Part shown: positions 1-5,343 of the stretch, in pieces
How positions within the stretch are numbered: the stretch's first letter is position 1
How the letters are laid out: every line of letters starts with the position of its first letter
Source: Oscillospiraceae bacterium
GTDB taxonomy: Bacteria; Bacillota_A; Clostridia; Oscillospirales; Oscillospiraceae
Direction: 5' to 3'
DNA: 10,143 bases
Assembly: GCA_024690695.1 (NCBI GenBank)
Contig: JAILOS010000014.1
Location: forward strand, 1 to 10,143
Notes under the pieces: model-generated
The model's input: the letters and a program-made list of their open reading frames with translations, nothing else
Told to the model about the DNA's origin: nothing
Databases searched by the model: none
Made by a program: the position numbers and the translations under genes

Positions 1-432
1 ATCTTCTACGACTGGGACGGCGACGCGCGGGCCGATCACGTCGGGCTCGTGGAGAGCAGCGCCGGCCCCTCGCTCACGGCGATCGAGGGCAACGTCGGCG
101 ACGCGGTCGGCCGCCGGCGCGTGTCGAAGAGCGCCGCGGCGATTCTGGGCTACGCCGTGCCGGATTTCGGCGGGGACGAGGCCGAAGCCGCGGACGAGCG
201 GACGCTGCCCGCCCTGCCCGTGCTGCGGCGCGGGAGTCTGGGCTATGCGGTGTGGCTGGCGCAGACCGTGCTGATCGCGCTGGGCTTCGGCTGCGGGCCG
301 GACGGCGCGGACGGCGATTTCGGGCCGAACACCGAGGCGGCGCTGCGGCGCTTTCAGCGCGCGAAGGGGCTGACCGACGACGGCGTGCTCGGCGGCGAGA
401 CCTGGGCGCGGCTGCTGGGGGTGAGCGCATGA
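1..432 (+). CDS. Phage-type endolysin, C-terminal part (CHAP domain + peptidoglycan-binding domain), 5' end outside window
   Basis: This is a cell wall hydrolase that would cut peptidoglycan, most likely for host lysis at the end of a phage cycle. The reading frame is open from the first base, so the start lies outside; 143 residues are visible. Residues 1-55 resemble the second half of a CHAP amidase/endopeptidase domain: an FYDWDGD segment, then ADHVGLVE carrying the expected catalytic His, then AIEGN with the acidic/Asn position, and an ILGYAVPDF end. The catalytic Cys would be upstream and cannot be checked. Residues about 70-140 form a PG_binding_1 domain (VLRRGSLGYAVWLAQ, GDFGPNTEAALRRFQ, GLTDDGVLGGETWARLL). 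The stop codon overlaps the ATG of the next gene (ATGA), which indicates translational coupling to the holin-like genes. Family assignment is firm; phage rather than host origin is inferred from the lysis neighbours. Confidence 0.88.
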   Translation: MFYDWDGDARADHVGLVESSAGPSLTAIEGNVGDAVGRRRVSKSAAAILGYAVPDFGGDEAEAADERTLPALPVLRRGSLGYAVWLAQTVLIALGFGCGPDGADGDFGPNTEAALRRFQRAKGLTDDGVLGGETWARLLGVSA

Positions 433-593
433 TCGAGCTGGAGGAGAGAGTGAGAGCCCTGGAGACGCGCATGGCGGAGAAGGACACGCAGTTCGCGGTG
501 ATCAACACGAAGCTGTCGGCGATCCTCTGGGGCGTGGGCGTGATCGGCACGGCGCTGATCGGCGTGCTGATCCGGATGCTGTTTGGAGGTTGA
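429..593 (+). CDS. XhlA-like phage lysis membrane protein (54 aa)
   Basis: This small membrane protein is probably part of the lysis machinery. Residues 1-30 form an amphipathic, heptad-like helix (LEERVRALETRMAEKDTQFA), followed by one transmembrane segment at about 31-52 (AILWGVGVIGTALIGVLIRM). A short coiled coil followed by one C-terminal membrane span is the architecture of the PBSX XhlA (haemolysin XhlA) family, whose members act with a holin and an amidase. The ATG overlaps the TGA of the endolysin gene, and a purine-rich GGGGGTGAG lies just upstream. The 3' end carries the ribosome binding site of the next gene. At 54 residues it is a little shorter than typical XhlA proteins of about 80-90. 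Family membership rests on architecture and context, not on a diagnostic motif. Confidence 0.72.
   Translation: MIELEERVRALETRMAEKDTQFAVINTKLSAILWGVGVIGTALIGVLIRMLFGG
585..590 (+). promoter_or_regulatory. Ribosome binding site GGAGGT that sets the GTG start at 598
   Basis: GGAGGT lies inside the last codons of the XhlA-like gene, 7 bases before a GTG at 598. An in-frame TTG at 583 sits upstream of this site and cannot use it, so the GTG is the preferred start. Confidence 0.75.
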
Positions 594-597
594 GCAA

Positions 598-804
598 GTG
601 AGAGAGACCATCAAAAGAAAGCTGACCAGCCGCAAATTCTGGCTGGCGCTGGCCGCCTTCGTCAGCGGCCTCGTTGCGGCCTTCGGCGGCGGCGAGAGCG
701 CGGCGGAGACCGTGGCGGGCCTGATCCTGCAGGGCGCGGCGGTGCTGGGCTATCTGCTGGCCGAGGGGCTGACCGACGCCGCCGGAACGCAGAGCGGCGA
801 GTAA
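598..804 (+). CDS. Small holin-like membrane protein (68 aa)
   Basis: This is a predicted phage holin or holin partner that would sit in the cytoplasmic membrane and permit endolysin release. The N-terminus is basic (RETIKRKLTSRKFW) and is followed by two hydrophobic stretches at about residues 14-30 (FWLALAAFVSGLVAAFG) and 41-58 (AGLILQGAAVLGYLLAEG), joined by an acidic GGGESAAET turn. Two short membrane helices preceded by a basic 'KLTSRKFW' type N-terminus are typical of small Firmicute phage holins and of proteins encoded beside lysins. The GTG start is chosen because of the GGAGGT site at 585-590; the gap to the preceding stop is only 4 bases. A strong palindromic terminator follows 8 bases after the stop, so this gene ends the lysis transcript. 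Lysis function is inferred from size, topology and neighbours. Confidence 0.72.
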   Translation: MRETIKRKLTSRKFWLALAAFVSGLVAAFGGGESAAETVAGLILQGAAVLGYLLAEGLTDAAGTQSGE

Positions 805-812
805 AAAACAGG

Positions 813-838
813 TGCCCGGGCCGCGGCCCGGGCATTTT
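813..838 (+). terminator. Rho-independent terminator after the lysis genes
   Basis: TGCCCGGGCC at 813-822 and GGCCCGGGCA at 825-834 are perfect inverted repeats around a GC centre, followed by TTTT at 835-838. The whole 22-base core is a palindrome. A run of A at 803-808 on the left side could give weak termination in the other direction too. Confidence 0.85.
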
Positions 839-845
839 GAAAAAC

Positions 846-851
846 GGGAGG
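846..851 (+). promoter_or_regulatory. Ribosome binding site GGGAGG for the gene starting at 858
   Basis: GGGAGG followed by 6 bases and then ATG at 858. A possible in-frame TTG at 837 lies before this site and within the terminator tail, so 858 is the better start. Confidence 0.75.
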
Positions 852-857
852 AACGAT

Positions 858-1946
858 ATGGCAGGCGGGGAAATCAAGGGAAGGATCCCGGTGAAAAGAG
901 AGCTTTCCGAGGCGATGAAGCAGATCGAGTCCGTACTCCGGGGCACGCGGGAGACCGCGCAGACGGAGAGCGGAGAAGGCTCGCAGGAGACGGGGCGGGC
1001 GGGCAGGCTCGCCGGCGTCGACCCGGAGCCGCTGCGTCAGCTCCTGCGTGAGCGGGACGAGGCCGCCCGCGAGCAGACGGAGCGGCGCGTCGACGAAGCG
1101 ACGGAGGAGGCGGTGCGGCAGCTCCGGCAGAGCGAGGAGGACGCGCAGGCGGGCTTTCAGAGTCAGCGCGACCGCATCGCCGCCGACGAGCTGCGCGCGC
1201 TCGACAACCAGGCCTATTACGCCGAAGCGCGCGGGGACCGGGGCGGCATCGGCCTCGCGCAGTACGGCTCGATCCAGAACACGGCGGCCGTGAACCGGGC
1301 GGCCGTCAACCGCGAGCAGCAGCGCCTTGCCGCGGATACGGCGCGGCAGATCGCCGAGCTGCGCGCGCAGGGCGAATACCGGAAGGCCGACGCGCTGCTG
1401 GACCTGACGCAGAAGCAGCTCACGCAGCTCCTGCAGCTCGAGCAGTGGGCGCGCGAGCAGAACATGAGCGCGGAACGCTTCAATCTGGAGCTGGCGCGCT
1501 GGGAGGCGGAATACGCCTGGAGCGCGCATCAGTTCGGCGTGAAGACCGAGCTGGAGCTGGCCGCGCTGCGCGGCGAGCTCCTCGACGGGACGCCCACCTA
1601 TGCGGCGCGGCAGGCGGAGCGCGCGCAGCTGGCCGCGGCCGCGCAGGCGCTGCTGGAGGCCGGGCTGACGCTGACGCCGGAACAGATCGCGGCGCTCGGC
1701 TGGACCGAGGGGCAGTACGAGGAGCTGATCCGCCGCAGAGGCTCCGGATCCGGCTCGACCGGTTCGACCGGCTCGACCGGCGGAATCGGCGTGCCCTTCC
1801 AGCTTTTCGCCGGCTGGATGACGGCGCTGCGGGACGCGGAGGACCCGGAAAAGGTGATGGAGCAGATCCGGGGCAGCTCGTACTACGATCAGCTCAGCGA
1901 CGAGCAGGCAAAGGCCATCGGCCGGGCGTACCGCGCCCGCGGCTGA
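858..1946 (+). CDS. Coiled-coil protein of unknown function in the phage late region (362 aa)
   Basis: I do not recognise a named family. The protein is almost entirely helical and rich in Ala, Glu, Gln and Arg, with no signal peptide or membrane segment. Residues about 55-110 and 145-240 have strong coiled-coil character (LRQLLRERDEAAREQTERRV; KQLTQLLQLEQWAREQNMSA). Between them is a distinctive GDRGGIGLAQYGSIQNTAAV segment near residues 120-145 that is not simple coiled coil and may be a conserved core. A Gly/Ser/Thr linker at about 295-309, encoded by a triplicated 9-bp unit, separates a short helical C-terminal module (FQLFAGWMTALRDAEDPEKV, YYDQLSDEQAKAIGRAYRAR). It has its own strong ribosome binding site after the lysis terminator and ends 12 bases before a bidirectional terminator. 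Position suggests a late phage protein such as a virion or morphogenesis component, or a cargo gene; this is inference only. Confidence 0.8.
   Translation: MAGGEIKGRIPVKRELSEAMKQIESVLRGTRETAQTESGEGSQETGRAGRLAGVDPEPLRQLLRERDEAAREQTERRVDEATEEAVRQLRQSEEDAQAGFQSQRDRIAADELRALDNQAYYAEARGDRGGIGLAQYGSIQNTAAVNRAAVNREQQRLAADTARQIAELRAQGEYRKADALLDLTQKQLTQLLQLEQWAREQNMSAERFNLELARWEAEYAWSAHQFGVKTELELAALRGELLDGTPTYAARQAERAQLAAAAQALLEAGLTLTPEQIAALGWTEGQYEELIRRRGSGSGSTGSTGSTGGIGVPFQLFAGWMTALRDAEDPEKVMEQIRGSSYYDQLSDEQAKAIGRAYRARG
1755..1781 (+). repeat. Three tandem copies of a 9-bp unit encoding Ser-Thr-Gly
   Basis: TCGACCGGT, TCGACCGGC and TCGACCGGC follow each other directly and encode (STG)x3 in the flexible linker of the coiled-coil protein. 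The preceding bases encode GSGSG. Such a repeat could change copy number by slippage and so alter linker length. Confidence 0.85.
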
Positions 1947-1954
1947 CGAAAGAT

Positions 1955-1990
1955 AAAAAAGGACTGCGGCGAAAGCCGCAGTCCTTTGCG
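1955..1990. terminator. Bidirectional intrinsic terminator between convergent genes
   Basis: AAGGACTGCGGC (1959-1970), loop GAAA, GCCGCAGTCCTT (1975-1986) form a perfect 12-bp stem closed by a GNRA tetraloop. On the minus strand it is followed by TTTTTT (complement of 1955-1960), a classic U-tract for the PurN-like gene. On the plus strand the tail is the weaker CTTTGCGTT. It sits 8 bases after the plus-strand stop and 9 bases after the minus-strand stop. Confidence 0.88.
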
Positions 1991-1999
1991 TTGCGCATT

Positions 2000-2641
2000 T
2001 CAGTTTTCGATCACGACACGGTTGCCGTGCAGCTTGAGCTTGCCGGCGCAGTAGAGCGCGACGGCCTGGCTCAGCAGCTTCCACTCGGCCTCCTCGGTGA
2101 CCCTCCGGCGCAGACTGTCCGGATCGTCGTCCGGCAGCACGTCCACGGCCTTCTGCAGGATGATCCCGCCGACGCGCCCGTCGCCGTCGGCAAAATAGGC
2201 GGTGGCGCCGGTGACCTTGACGCCGCGCTCGAGCACGGCGCGCTGGATGTCGGTCTGCAGATCCTCAAAGGCGGGGTAGATCGCCGGATAGGTGCCGATG
2301 ATGCGGTTCTTGAACTGGTAGGGGATGACGCCGAGGGGCAGGTCGTAGCCCGCGAGGATCACCAGCTCGATATCCATGTCCCGCAGCTTGTTGGCCACGG
2401 CCATGCTGTGGCTCGTCATGGTGGGGAAGAGCTCGGGATCGACGACGTAGGCGGGGATGCCGGCGTTGAGGGCGCGGGTCATCGCGTAGGCGCCTTTTTC
2501 GGGCGAGATGACCGCCGCCAGCTCAAAGTTGGGCAGCTCTTTGAAATACATGGAGTCGAGGATGGCCTGCAGCATCGACCCGTCGCCCGCGACGAGCGCC
2601 GCCGCGCGGACTTTTCTCCGCCTGAGCTCTTCCTGCGGCAT
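2000..2641 (-). CDS. PurN-like formyltransferase-fold protein lacking canonical catalytic residues (213 aa)
   Basis: The protein has the fold and length of PurN, which transfers a formyl group from 10-formyl-tetrahydrofolate to glycinamide ribonucleotide in purine synthesis. Recognisable segments are AALVAGDGSMLQAILDS near residues 14-30 (the phosphate-binding GxGSNLQA loop, with Met for Asn), AAVISPEKGAYAMTRALNAG at 42-61, IELVILAGY at 91-99, GTYPAIYPAF at 116-125, TGATAYFADGDGRVGGIILQ at 144-163, and the KLKLHGNRV C-terminus. In E. coli PurN the catalytic set is Asn106, His108 and Asp144 (NIHPSLLP and DGGPVILQ). Here NIHP reads G116-T-Y-P and the Asp position falls on R156/V157, so all three seem replaced. 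It may therefore be a non-catalytic paralogue or have another activity. ATG at 2641 is preceded by AGGGGTG. It is transcribed alone between a promoter at 2742-2770 and the terminator at 1955-1990. Confidence 0.82.
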   Translation of the reverse strand: MPQEELRRRKVRAAALVAGDGSMLQAILDSMYFKELPNFELAAVISPEKGAYAMTRALNAGIPAYVVDPELFPTMTSHSMAVANKLRDMDIELVILAGYDLPLGVIPYQFKNRIIGTYPAIYPAFEDLQTDIQRAVLERGVKVTGATAYFADGDGRVGGIILQKAVDVLPDDDPDSLRRRVTEEAEWKLLSQAVALYCAGKLKLHGNRVVIEN

Positions 2642-2665
2642 GGTGATTCACCCCTAACAAACGGC

Positions 2666-2694
2666 TTGTGAAAACGCGAGAAACACGGTATAAT
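2666..2694 (+). promoter_or_regulatory. Sigma-A-type promoter for the phosphatase operon
   Basis: TTGTGA (2666-2671), a 17-base spacer, and a perfect TATAAT (2689-2694). A transcript would start near 2701 and carry a leader of about 86 bases before the ATG at 2787. This leader passes through the opposing minus-strand promoter. Confidence 0.7.
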
Positions 2695-2728
2695 AAGGGC
2701 GGAAAAGCGAATGTGACGCATTACCCCT

Positions 2729-2747
2729 TATAATATGAGATATTATA
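2729..2747. repeat. 19-bp perfect palindrome in the divergent gap; candidate operator
   Basis: TATAATAT, GAG, ATATTATA: two 8-bp arms around a 3-base centre. The right arm contains the -10 box of the minus-strand promoter, and the left arm offers a second TATAAT on the plus strand without a convincing -35 partner. It could bind a dimeric regulator, or it could simply be a symmetric -10 region that supports transcription in both directions. Confidence 0.6.
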
Positions 2748-2770
2748 CTGCATTTCGACGCTTCGGTCAA
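2742..2770 (-). promoter_or_regulatory. Sigma-A-type promoter for the PurN-like gene
   Basis: On the minus strand TTGACC (2770-2765) is followed by a 17-base spacer and a perfect TATAAT (2747-2742). Transcription would start near 2735 and give a leader of about 94 bases to the ATG at 2641. This leader runs across the plus-strand promoter at 2666-2694. Confidence 0.72.
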
Positions 2771-2786
2771 GCTGTGGAGGCCGGTC

Positions 2787-3914
2787 ATGACAAAAATAGT
2801 TTTCATCCGACATATCCAGGCGGAGGGCAACCTCTTCCGCGTGATGCAGGGGCATTGGGACGGCGAGGCCACGGCTCTGGGGCTGCGGCAGGCGGAGGCG
2901 CTGGCCCGGCGCTTCCGCGCCGTCCCCTTCGACGCGATCTATACGAGCGATCTCAGCCGCGCCAGGCTGACCGCCGAGGCGCTGCACCGCGGGCGCGGCG
3001 TGCCGCTCATCGCCGACCCCCGCCTGCGGGAGCTCAACATGGGCGCCTGGGAGGGCCGCTTCTTCGGCGACCTCAAGCATGAGCGCCCGAGCGAGATCCG
3101 GCAGTTCCTGCTGCGGGACGAGGACTGGCGCGTTCCCGGCGCGGAGAGCTACGCCGACGTTGCGAAGCGGACCCGCGCGGCGCTGGAGGAGATCCTGCGC
3201 GCGCACGAGGGCGGCCGCGTCGCCGTCGTGAGCCACGGCGTGGCGATCCGCGCGCTGCTGGCGAGCGTGCTGGAGCTCGACACCGCCGATCCCCGCGCGC
3301 TGCCGATCGGCGGCAACACGGCCGTGTCGCAGCTCAGCTGGGAAAACGGCGCCTTCAGCGTGGATTTCCTCGGCGACTGCAGCCACCTCGAGGCGGCGCT
3401 CGCGCCCGAATGGGAGAGCGTGCCGGATCTGCGCGCCGAGCCGATCGATCCGCTGGCGGAGGCCGATTTCTACACCGCCTGCTACGCCGACGCCTGGCGC
3501 TGCGCCCACGGCAGCCTGCGCGGCTTTCGCCCGGAGCCCTATCTGAACGCCGCCTGCGAGCATCACCGCGCCGATCCGCAGGCCGTGCTGCGCGTGTACG
3601 ACGGCGACGAGCCCGCCGGGCTCGTGGATATGGACACGCAGCGCGGCGCGCACGCCGGGATCGGCTGGCTGAGCCTGGTGTATCTGCGCCCGGCGTACCG
3701 CCGCCGCGGCATGGGCATTCAGCTGCTGGGCCGCGCGATCCTGCACTACCGCCGGCTCGGCCGGCGCTCGCTGCGCCTGGTGGCGGCCGAGGAGAACGGG
3801 GCGGCGCTGGCCTTTTACGAGCACTGGGGCTTTCGGCGGCTGAGCCGCGAGGGCGGCTGCGGGGACGGTCTGTGGCTGCTGGAGAAGAAGCTGGGAGGTG
3901 CGGGATATGTATGA
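2787..3914 (+). CDS. Histidine phosphatase (phosphoglycerate mutase-like) fused to GNAT acetyltransferase (375 aa)
   Basis: This is a two-domain cytoplasmic enzyme. Residues 1-200 form a histidine phosphatase domain: FIRHIQAEGN (Arg8 and His9, the phospho-accepting His), SDLSRARLTAE with Arg58, RELNMGAWEGR with Glu82, and VVSHGVAIRALL with His150. The usual RHG motif is RHI here; the catalytic Arg and His are kept. Residues about 215-370 form a GNAT domain, shown by VYLRPAYRRRGMGIQLLGRA (the acetyl-CoA pyrophosphate-binding RxxGxG loop, residues 298-317) and ENGAALAFYEHWGFRRL (336-352). The substrates of both halves are unknown. ATG at 2787 has GGAGG at 2776-2780, 6 bases upstream. The last 8 bases overlap the next gene, which points to coupled translation with a second phosphatase. 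Both domain calls are firm; a joint pathway role is inference. Confidence 0.92.
   Translation: MTKIVFIRHIQAEGNLFRVMQGHWDGEATALGLRQAEALARRFRAVPFDAIYTSDLSRARLTAEALHRGRGVPLIADPRLRELNMGAWEGRFFGDLKHERPSEIRQFLLRDEDWRVPGAESYADVAKRTRAALEEILRAHEGGRVAVVSHGVAIRALLASVLELDTADPRALPIGGNTAVSQLSWENGAFSVDFLGDCSHLEAALAPEWESVPDLRAEPIDPLAEADFYTACYADAWRCAHGSLRGFRPEPYLNAACEHHRADPQAVLRVYDGDEPAGLVDMDTQRGAHAGIGWLSLVYLRPAYRRRGMGIQLLGRAILHYRRLGRRSLRLVAAEENGAALAFYEHWGFRRLSREGGCGDGLWLLEKKLGGAGYV
3893..3898 (+). promoter_or_regulatory. Ribosome binding site GGGAGG that sets the ATG start at 3907
   Basis: GGGAGG lies inside the end of the phosphatase-GNAT gene, 8 bases before ATG at 3907. A GTG at 3898 in the same frame overlaps this site and is therefore unlikely to be the start. 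Confidence 0.75.
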
Positions 3915-5001
3915 CGGTCCGGCCAGGGTCCGGCGGCTGAATCCGGCCACCGGGCGGCGCATCCTCGTCGTCTCGGATATCCACGGCAACCTGCCGTATC
4001 TGCGCGGCCTGCTGGAGAAGGCGGCCTTCGGCGCCGACGACGAGCTCATCATCGCCGGGGACTTCCTCGAAAAGGGCCCGGAGAGCCTGAACACGCTGCG
4101 CTTTGTGATGGAGCTCGAGCGGCAGGGCAACTGCCACGCCCTGCTCGGCAACTGCGACGGCTGGAGCGATATCTTCTCGCTGACGCCCGAGGAGGACGAG
4201 GCCGCCGTGGCCTATATGCTGAACAAAAAGCGCGGCCTCGTCTGGGATATGTGCGGAGAGCTGGGGATCGACCCTGCCGAGCTGGAGGATTTCGCGGCCT
4301 GCAAGGAGCTTCTGCTGCGCGCCTACCGGCCGGAGTGGGAATACCTTGCGCACCTGCCGCACGCCTATGAGACCGAGCGCTTCGTCTTCGTCCACGCGGG
4401 CATGGACCCCTCGAAGCCCCTGCGCGCCCACCGGGCCGGGGAGCTGACGCGCTGCGACGCGTTTCTGCGCAGCGGCCGCCGCTTCGACCGCTGGGTGATC
4501 GTCGGGCACTGGCCCGTGATGCTCTACGGGGAGAACGTCGTCTGCGCCAATCCCATCATCGACCGCGAAAAGCACATCGTGTCCATCGACGGCGGCTGCG
4601 TGCTCAAGGACGACGGGCAGCTCAACGCGCTGGTGATCCCGGACGCGCGCAGCGACGATTTTGGCTTCGTGGCCTACGATCCCTTCCCGCTGCGTACCGT
4701 GAAGGACGCGCAGGCGGCAAGCGAACGCTCGTACTACATCCGCTGGGGCGACAGCCGCGTACAGGTGCTGGAGCGGGGCGGGGAGTTCTCCCGCTGCCGC
4801 CACGTCCGCACCGGCTATGAGATGGACATCCTGACCAAATATCTGTTCAGCGCCGGAGAATTCACCGACTGCAACGACTGCACGGACTACGTCCTGCCGC
4901 TGCAGCCGGGCGACGCCGTCGGCGTCGTGGAGGAGACGAGCCGGGGCTGGTTTGTCAAGCACAAGGGCGTCTCCGGCTGGTACTTCGGTGAGCTGCTGTG
5001 A
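3907..5001 (+). CDS. Calcineurin-like (PPP-type) metallophosphatase with C-terminal SH3-like domain (364 aa)
   Basis: This is a predicted metal-dependent phosphoesterase. Metal-binding motifs appear in the expected order: VVSDIHGN (Asp24, His26), IIAGDFLEKGPES (Asp52), LLGNCDG (Asn82), FVFVHAGMDPS (His163) and VIVGHWPV (His201), then SIDGGC near 227-231. The order and the VHAGMD/IDGGC signatures match PPP-family protein or dinucleotide-polyphosphate phosphatases. The usual GDxxDRG motif is GDFLEKG, so the Arg of that motif is missing, as in some clostridial relatives. Residues about 327-364 (LPLQPGDAVGVVEETSRGWF, GVSGWYFGELL) look like a bacterial SH3-like barrel. There is no signal peptide, so this domain would be inside the cell. 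The gene overlaps its upstream neighbour by 8 bases and its downstream neighbour by 4. The substrate is unknown. Confidence 0.9.
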   Translation: MYDGPARVRRLNPATGRRILVVSDIHGNLPYLRGLLEKAAFGADDELIIAGDFLEKGPESLNTLRFVMELERQGNCHALLGNCDGWSDIFSLTPEEDEAAVAYMLNKKRGLVWDMCGELGIDPAELEDFAACKELLLRAYRPEWEYLAHLPHAYETERFVFVHAGMDPSKPLRAHRAGELTRCDAFLRSGRRFDRWVIVGHWPVMLYGENVVCANPIIDREKHIVSIDGGCVLKDDGQLNALVIPDARSDDFGFVAYDPFPLRTVKDAQAASERSYYIRWGDSRVQVLERGGEFSRCRHVRTGYEMDILTKYLFSAGEFTDCNDCTDYVLPLQPGDAVGVVEETSRGWFVKHKGVSGWYFGELL

Positions 5002-5297
5002 GCGCCCTCGATTGGATCGCGGCGCGGCCCGCGCTGCTGGCGCCGCTGTGGCTGCTGCTGACGAGTCTCGTCCTGTTTGCCGTGATGGGCTTCGACAAGG
5101 CGCGCGCGAAAAAGGGCGGGTGCCGAGTGCCGGAGAAGACGCTGTTTCTGCTGGCCGCGCTCGGCGGCGCGCCGGGCGGCGTGCTGGGGATGCGCGCCTT
5201 CCGGCACAAAACGAAGCACCGCGCCTTCACTATCGGCTTCCCGCTGCTGGCGCTGCTCGAGCTCGCCGCCTGCGCGTGGATCGTTTTCCGCTTTTAA
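4998..5297 (+). CDS. DUF1294 family membrane protein (99 aa)
   Basis: This is a small integral membrane protein of the DUF1294 family, whose function is not established. The signature segments are present: MGFDKARAKKGGCRVPEKTL at residues 30-49, then LLAALGGAPGGVLGMRAFRH at 51-70, followed by KTKHRAF. Membrane spans are predicted at about 13-33, 49-65 and 75-97. The length matches the family. The start is GTG at 4998, overlapping the TGA of the metallophosphatase gene (GTGA), so translation is probably coupled; a GGTGAG lies just upstream as a modest ribosome binding site. It is the last gene of the operon that begins at 2787. It converges on the spore coat pair with a 46-base gap that lacks a convincing terminator. 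Confidence 0.9.
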   Translation: MSALDWIAARPALLAPLWLLLTSLVLFAVMGFDKARAKKGGCRVPEKTLFLLAALGGAPGGVLGMRAFRHKTKHRAFTIGFPLLALLELAACAWIVFRF

Positions 5298-5319
5298 GCC
5301 CGGAGGACGGTTCTATGTA

Positions 5320-5339
5320 CGGGAGGAAAAGCCCTCCCG
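5320..5339. repeat. Short hairpin between convergent genes, possible weak terminator
   Basis: CGGGAGG (5320-5326), loop AAAAGC, CCTCCCG (5333-5339) form a 7-bp stem. There is no U-tract on either side, so termination is uncertain. It lies between the stop of the DUF1294 gene (5297) and the stop of the CotF-like gene (5344). Confidence 0.4.
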
Positions 5340-5343
5340 GTGT

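Noticed and set aside
750..2084. Long minus-strand open frame opposite the coiled-coil phage gene
   Set aside because: High-GC DNA produces long antisense frames. The translation is Arg/Leu/Ala-rich low-complexity, crosses two terminators and has no domain motif.
2721..4962. Long minus-strand open frames opposite the phosphatase operon
   Set aside because: The plus-strand genes have clear catalytic motifs and overlapping starts; the antisense translations show only GC-bias composition.
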